Source: CAZPQK01 sp964588695 (GTDB lineage Bacteria > Krumholzibacteriota > Krumholzibacteriia > WVZY01 > JAKEHA01). Taken from it: DNA of 64,000 nucleotides. Below the pieces are notes generated by a model. It was not told the DNA's origin, ran no database searches, and was given only the letters and a program-made list of their open reading frames with translations. Of the stretch, positions 61,377-64,000 are shown in pieces (within the stretch, counting starts at the first letter, position 1; every line of letters begins with the position of its first letter). The DNA lies in assembly GCA_964588695.1 (NCBI GenBank), contig CAZPQK010000004.1, positions 248,001 to 312,000 on the forward strand. Reading direction: 5' to 3'. Made by a program: the position numbers and the translations under genes.

Positions 61377-63125
61377 ATGAAAGCCTATAAAGGTATTGCC
61401 GCGCTGCTCATGGTGGCAATCGGCGCCACGCTGTTTTCTTGTAGCGGAAGCAGAGAAGACACGGTGTTGGCAGAAATTGGCGACCGCGAAGTTAAGATCC
61501 TCGACTTCGAGGAAGCCTGGCACAACGTTGGACTGGAATACCTGCCACCGACGACCGACCAGGAAGGCGCGAAGCAGTTTCTGGAGACGATCGTTCAAAA
61601 AGAAATCCTCGCTCATAAAGCAGACGACTTGGGTTATGACAAAGACCCAACCGTTATTCAAGGGATGCAGGCGTATCACCAGATGGGACTGCAGGCCGGT
61701 TACCTCAAGGTGATGGTCTCCGACAACGTCGAGGTGACCGACGCCGAAGTTAAAGAGCACTATCGCAATCGCGGTGCAGTGCTGAGTGTTAAGCAGATTC
61801 TGGTCGACACGCCAACCGACGCCGACGAAGCGATTGCCCGGCTGGAAGACGGCGATGACTTCGACACCGTGTTGCGAGAAATGTCGAAGGCTCCCGACGC
61901 TGCCGAAGGCGGAACGGTCGTGACCGTCAACTACGGAAGCTACGTTCCGGAGATGCAGAACTCGCTGTTCGCGCTCGACATTGGCCAGCACACCCAGCCC
62001 ATCCAAACGCCTTACGGTTGGTTCATCATGAAAGTGCTGCGCCGAACCGAAGCGCGCGACAAAGAACCATTTGAGCAAATCGAACCCACTGTCCGCCAGG
62101 AGTGGTTCGTGCTTAAAGAAATGGTCATGGTGAATCAGCACACCGAAAAGATCCGGCGCGATCACAAAGTTACCTGGTACTGGGACAACCTCGGCACCGC
62201 CTATCGTGCGCTGCCGGCCGACCGTTCCATGGCCAATCCGCCGACGCGTGATGAAGAAGTCTATCCGCTACTCTATTTTGAAGCCGAAGACCTCGATCTG
62301 CCGATGGTAACTTACGAGCTCAACGGTAAGACCGAGACGATCGCCATTCGCAACTTCTCAGACTTGTACGACCGCGCGTCGTTCTTTACTCGTCCGCGCC
62401 GCGACGCTCGGTTGGGCGGTATCAAGAGCTTCCTGACGCAGATCGTTATGAACGAATTGGTTGCGTCGGAAATGACCGCGTCTAACATCGAAGAACACCC
62501 AACGGTACAGCGCGCGCTCAAGCGTAAGCGCGAAGAGTTGATGGTGGGTCGTTTGTATGATGATCAAGTCACCAAAGTCATCGAAATCCCCAACGACGAG
62601 ATGATGAGTTACTACCGCGAGAACAAGAATCAGTTCACCTCGCCGGAGACGCGTCGCTTTGCCATGGTATTGACCGGCGACCAGGCGACCGCGCAAAAGG
62701 CGTACGACGAACTGCGAAGCGGACGAAAAATGCGTCAAGTCGTACTCGAGTATTCGATCGATCCCGAGACGCGCGAAACATTGGGCGAAACGCCGCTAAT
62801 CACCAAGGGTGAGAACCCCGACCTGGATGCGACCGGGTTTTCGTTGCCGCGCGTTGGCGCGATTTCCGAGCCTTTCGAAACCGGCCGCGGTTGGATGGTT
62901 GTTCGTGTGACCGAGATTCAACCCGAGCGTGTTTATAGCTACGAAGAGTCGGTAAGCTCGATCACCACCGTGTTGCGCCAGCAAAAGTCGGAGGAACGTC
63001 TCCAGGAACTTCTTGCAAAGTGGCGCGAAGAGTATAATGTCACGATTTATGAAGATCGACTTGGCAAGTGTCAGCTTGAAGATCGCCGGGCCACTGCGGC
63101 TGCCGTGCACCGCGACGAAGCCTAA
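61377..63125 (+). CDS. Parvulin-type peptidyl-prolyl isomerase lipoprotein (PpiC/SurA-like), first copy
   Basis: The 582-residue lipoprotein (lipobox ATLFSC near residue 22) has a SurA-like helical N-domain (VLAEIGDREVKILDFEEAW...). A parvulin domain follows (about 125-225; LSVKQILVDTPTDADEAIARLEDGDDFDTVLREMS, then MQNSLFALDIGQHTQPIQTPYGWFIMKVL). A second PPIase-like region lies near 430-525 (ETRRFAMVLTGDQATAQKAYDELRSG, PRVGAISEPFETGRGWMVVRV). It should assist folding of outer-membrane proteins in the periplasm. A second such gene follows 43 bases later. Confidence 0.88.
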   Translation: MKAYKGIAALLMVAIGATLFSCSGSREDTVLAEIGDREVKILDFEEAWHNVGLEYLPPTTDQEGAKQFLETIVQKEILAHKADDLGYDKDPTVIQGMQAYHQMGLQAGYLKVMVSDNVEVTDAEVKEHYRNRGAVLSVKQILVDTPTDADEAIARLEDGDDFDTVLREMSKAPDAAEGGTVVTVNYGSYVPEMQNSLFALDIGQHTQPIQTPYGWFIMKVLRRTEARDKEPFEQIEPTVRQEWFVLKEMVMVNQHTEKIRRDHKVTWYWDNLGTAYRALPADRSMANPPTRDEEVYPLLYFEAEDLDLPMVTYELNGKTETIAIRNFSDLYDRASFFTRPRRDARLGGIKSFLTQIVMNELVASEMTASNIEEHPTVQRALKRKREELMVGRLYDDQVTKVIEIPNDEMMSYYRENKNQFTSPETRRFAMVLTGDQATAQKAYDELRSGRKMRQVVLEYSIDPETRETLGETPLITKGENPDLDATGFSLPRVGAISEPFETGRGWMVVRVTEIQPERVYSYEESVSSITTVLRQQKSEERLQELLAKWREEYNVTIYEDRLGKCQLEDRRATAAAVHRDEA

Positions 63126-63152
63126 GCAACCCTTGCACAGATTTAGCGAACT

Positions 63153-63185
63153 AGGGATAGGGGGCCTCATGCCCCCTATCCTTTT
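63153..63185 (+). promoter_or_regulatory. 12-bp hairpin with the next gene's start codon in its loop
   Basis: A strong stem (63153-63164 with 63172-63183, including GGATAGGGGG/CCCCCTATCC) encloses the loop CCTCATG, whose ATG (63169-63171) is the start of the second isomerase gene. TTTT (63182-63185) closes and follows the stem. It could be an intrinsic terminator of the first gene or an RNA element that hides the ribosome-binding region. Confidence 0.6.
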
Positions 63186-64000
63186 GTGTCTGCTGGTGGC
63201 GCTGGCGCTGGGCTGCGAGCGCCGACCGATGGACGATGTATCGGTTCAGTCGGAACCTGTCGCCAAGGTTAACGGTAAAACTTTGTATCAGGATGACTTC
63301 GAGTGGTACTTGCCACAGGACTACCGCTCGTCGCTGACGCTGGAGGAGCGGCGCGAGTACTTTGACCGCTGGGTTACCACCGAGCTGTTGTATCAGGCGG
63401 CCAACGATGCCGGCATGGGAGTTTCCAGCGAAATCGCGGCCAAGCTGGAGCAGTACAAGAAAGACCTTGTGGCCGACCAGTTGGTGCAGAAAGTTATAGA
63501 TGATAGAGGACTGGTAACCGAGCAGGAGGTTCGGGCGTACTACCTGGAGCGCGAACACGAATACACGCAAGAGTATCGAGTCAGCCACATTCTGGTTAAC
63601 ACGCTCGAAGACGCCGAAGAAGTGGCCGAACTGCTAGAGAAGCGAACCTTCTCGTGGGTGGCGACGCGACGTTCGATTGACCGCCACACCGGCATCGGCG
63701 GGGACCTGGGCTACCTGTCGAAGGGCAATATGATTCCGGCGTTCGAGCCGGTCGTATTTAGTATGGAAGAGGGCGACGTCAGCGACATTGTTGAATCCGA
63801 GCTTGGTTTTCACTTTATTAAACTGGTCGACGTCCGGGAGAAACGCGACAAGATGACTTACGACGAAGTGGCCCCCGATATTTCACGCGAGTTGCTGCTG
63901 GCCAAGCGCGCGGCGGTTTACGACAGCCTGGTAACATCGCTCGTGGAAACGGCACGCGTCGAAGTGTTGGACAACCAGTTACGCACTGGCAACATCGACA
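63169..64000 (+). CDS. Parvulin-type peptidyl-prolyl isomerase lipoprotein, second copy (3' truncated by window end)
   Basis: The gene runs off the window after 277 codons. It has a short lipoprotein signal (LVALALGC15), a SurA-like N-domain (AKVNGKTLYQDDFEWYLPQ) and a parvulin domain: YRVSHILVNTLEDAEEVAELL, GIGGDLGYLSKGNMIPAFEPVVFSMEEGDVSDIVESELGFHFIKLVDVRE. The parvulin signature is cleaner here than in the first copy, so this may be the active isomerase of the pair. ATG 63169 is required for the signal peptide. Confidence 0.85.
   Translation, partial: MPPILLCLLVALALGCERRPMDDVSVQSEPVAKVNGKTLYQDDFEWYLPQDYRSSLTLEERREYFDRWVTTELLYQAANDAGMGVSSEIAAKLEQYKKDLVADQLVQKVIDDRGLVTEQEVRAYYLEREHEYTQEYRVSHILVNTLEDAEEVAELLEKRTFSWVATRRSIDRHTGIGGDLGYLSKGNMIPAFEPVVFSMEEGDVSDIVESELGFHFIKLVDVREKRDKMTYDEVAPDISRELLLAKRAAVYDSLVTSLVETARVEVLDNQLRTGNID

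Noticed and set aside
1..64000. CRISPR arrays, tRNA or rRNA genes, transposases, integrases
   Set aside because: None recognised by eye; a tRNA-scan or repeat search could still find something small.

Overview
The window looks like a moderately GC-rich Gram-negative chromosome, probably from an uncultivated bacterium of the Fibrobacteres-Chlorobi-Bacteroidetes neighbourhood. Three things point there: a TonB-dependent receptor paired with a DUF4249-type lipoprotein, a short Bacteroidetes-like RpoD, and many signal-peptidase-II lipoproteins. A run of 10 Ns at 57069-57078 suggests a scaffolded draft or metagenome assembly. The phylum is an inference; no rRNA gene is present to settle it.

Layout. 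1-15.9 kb is an origin-proximal block, all on the + strand: rnpA tail, yidD, yidC, jag/khpB, a TonB receptor with its lipoprotein, mnmE, mnmG, rsmG, a probable selenoprotein, a beta-helix lipoprotein, parA, parB, an M23 peptidase and a bactofilin. A parS-like site lies between rsmG and parA, and a strong terminator followed by four DnaA boxes lies at 16.0-16.1 kb. 16.2-21 kb (- strand) holds egtD/egtB for ergothioneine, a Ca2+/cation antiporter, a response regulator and a K+ channel. 21-26.4 kb is a light-response island: an SRPBCC protein, a photolyase and a CarH/LitR-type B12 photoreceptor on the - strand, facing a sigma factor, a membrane protein and a TIGR01777 epimerase on the + strand across one shared promoter region. 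26.4-37.9 kb is mixed accessory content: DUF1579, an M28 peptidase with beta-propeller and PDZ domains, a TlpA-like redoxin, a TPR histidine kinase, a geranylgeranyl reductase-type flavoprotein, CrcB, a pentapeptide-repeat K+ channel, HDOD and AIM24 proteins. 38-42.6 kb is a Mn/Fe/Zn ABC transporter operon in which both permeases carry DtxR-like C-terminal domains, with a DtxR-like palindrome upstream. 42.6-51 kb holds an EamA exporter, a TPR lipoprotein, a hybrid kinase, trpS, a holin-like membrane protein, a large orphan lipoprotein and a nickel superoxide dismutase. 51.3-55.8 kb is a MoxR-DUF58-BatA operon. 55.8-57.2 kb is a rearranged locus with two secreted paralogs, a truncated gene, a 49-bp direct repeat and the assembly gap. 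57.2-64 kb carries mfd with a structured leader and two parvulin-type lipoprotein prolyl isomerases, the last one running off the end.

The most notable signal is at 10557-11258. Two open frames are joined in register through a single TGA, in a motif where YHS-type metal-binding domains normally have Cys-Cys-x-x-Cys. A hairpin with a CGGUCU apical loop follows the TGA directly. This reads as a selenocysteine-containing, membrane-anchored three-repeat YHS protein. No selenocysteine machinery is visible in the window, so proof needs the rest of the genome. Ergothioneine, Ni-SOD, photolyase/CarH, TlpA and the predicted selenoprotein together suggest a life with oxidative and light stress.
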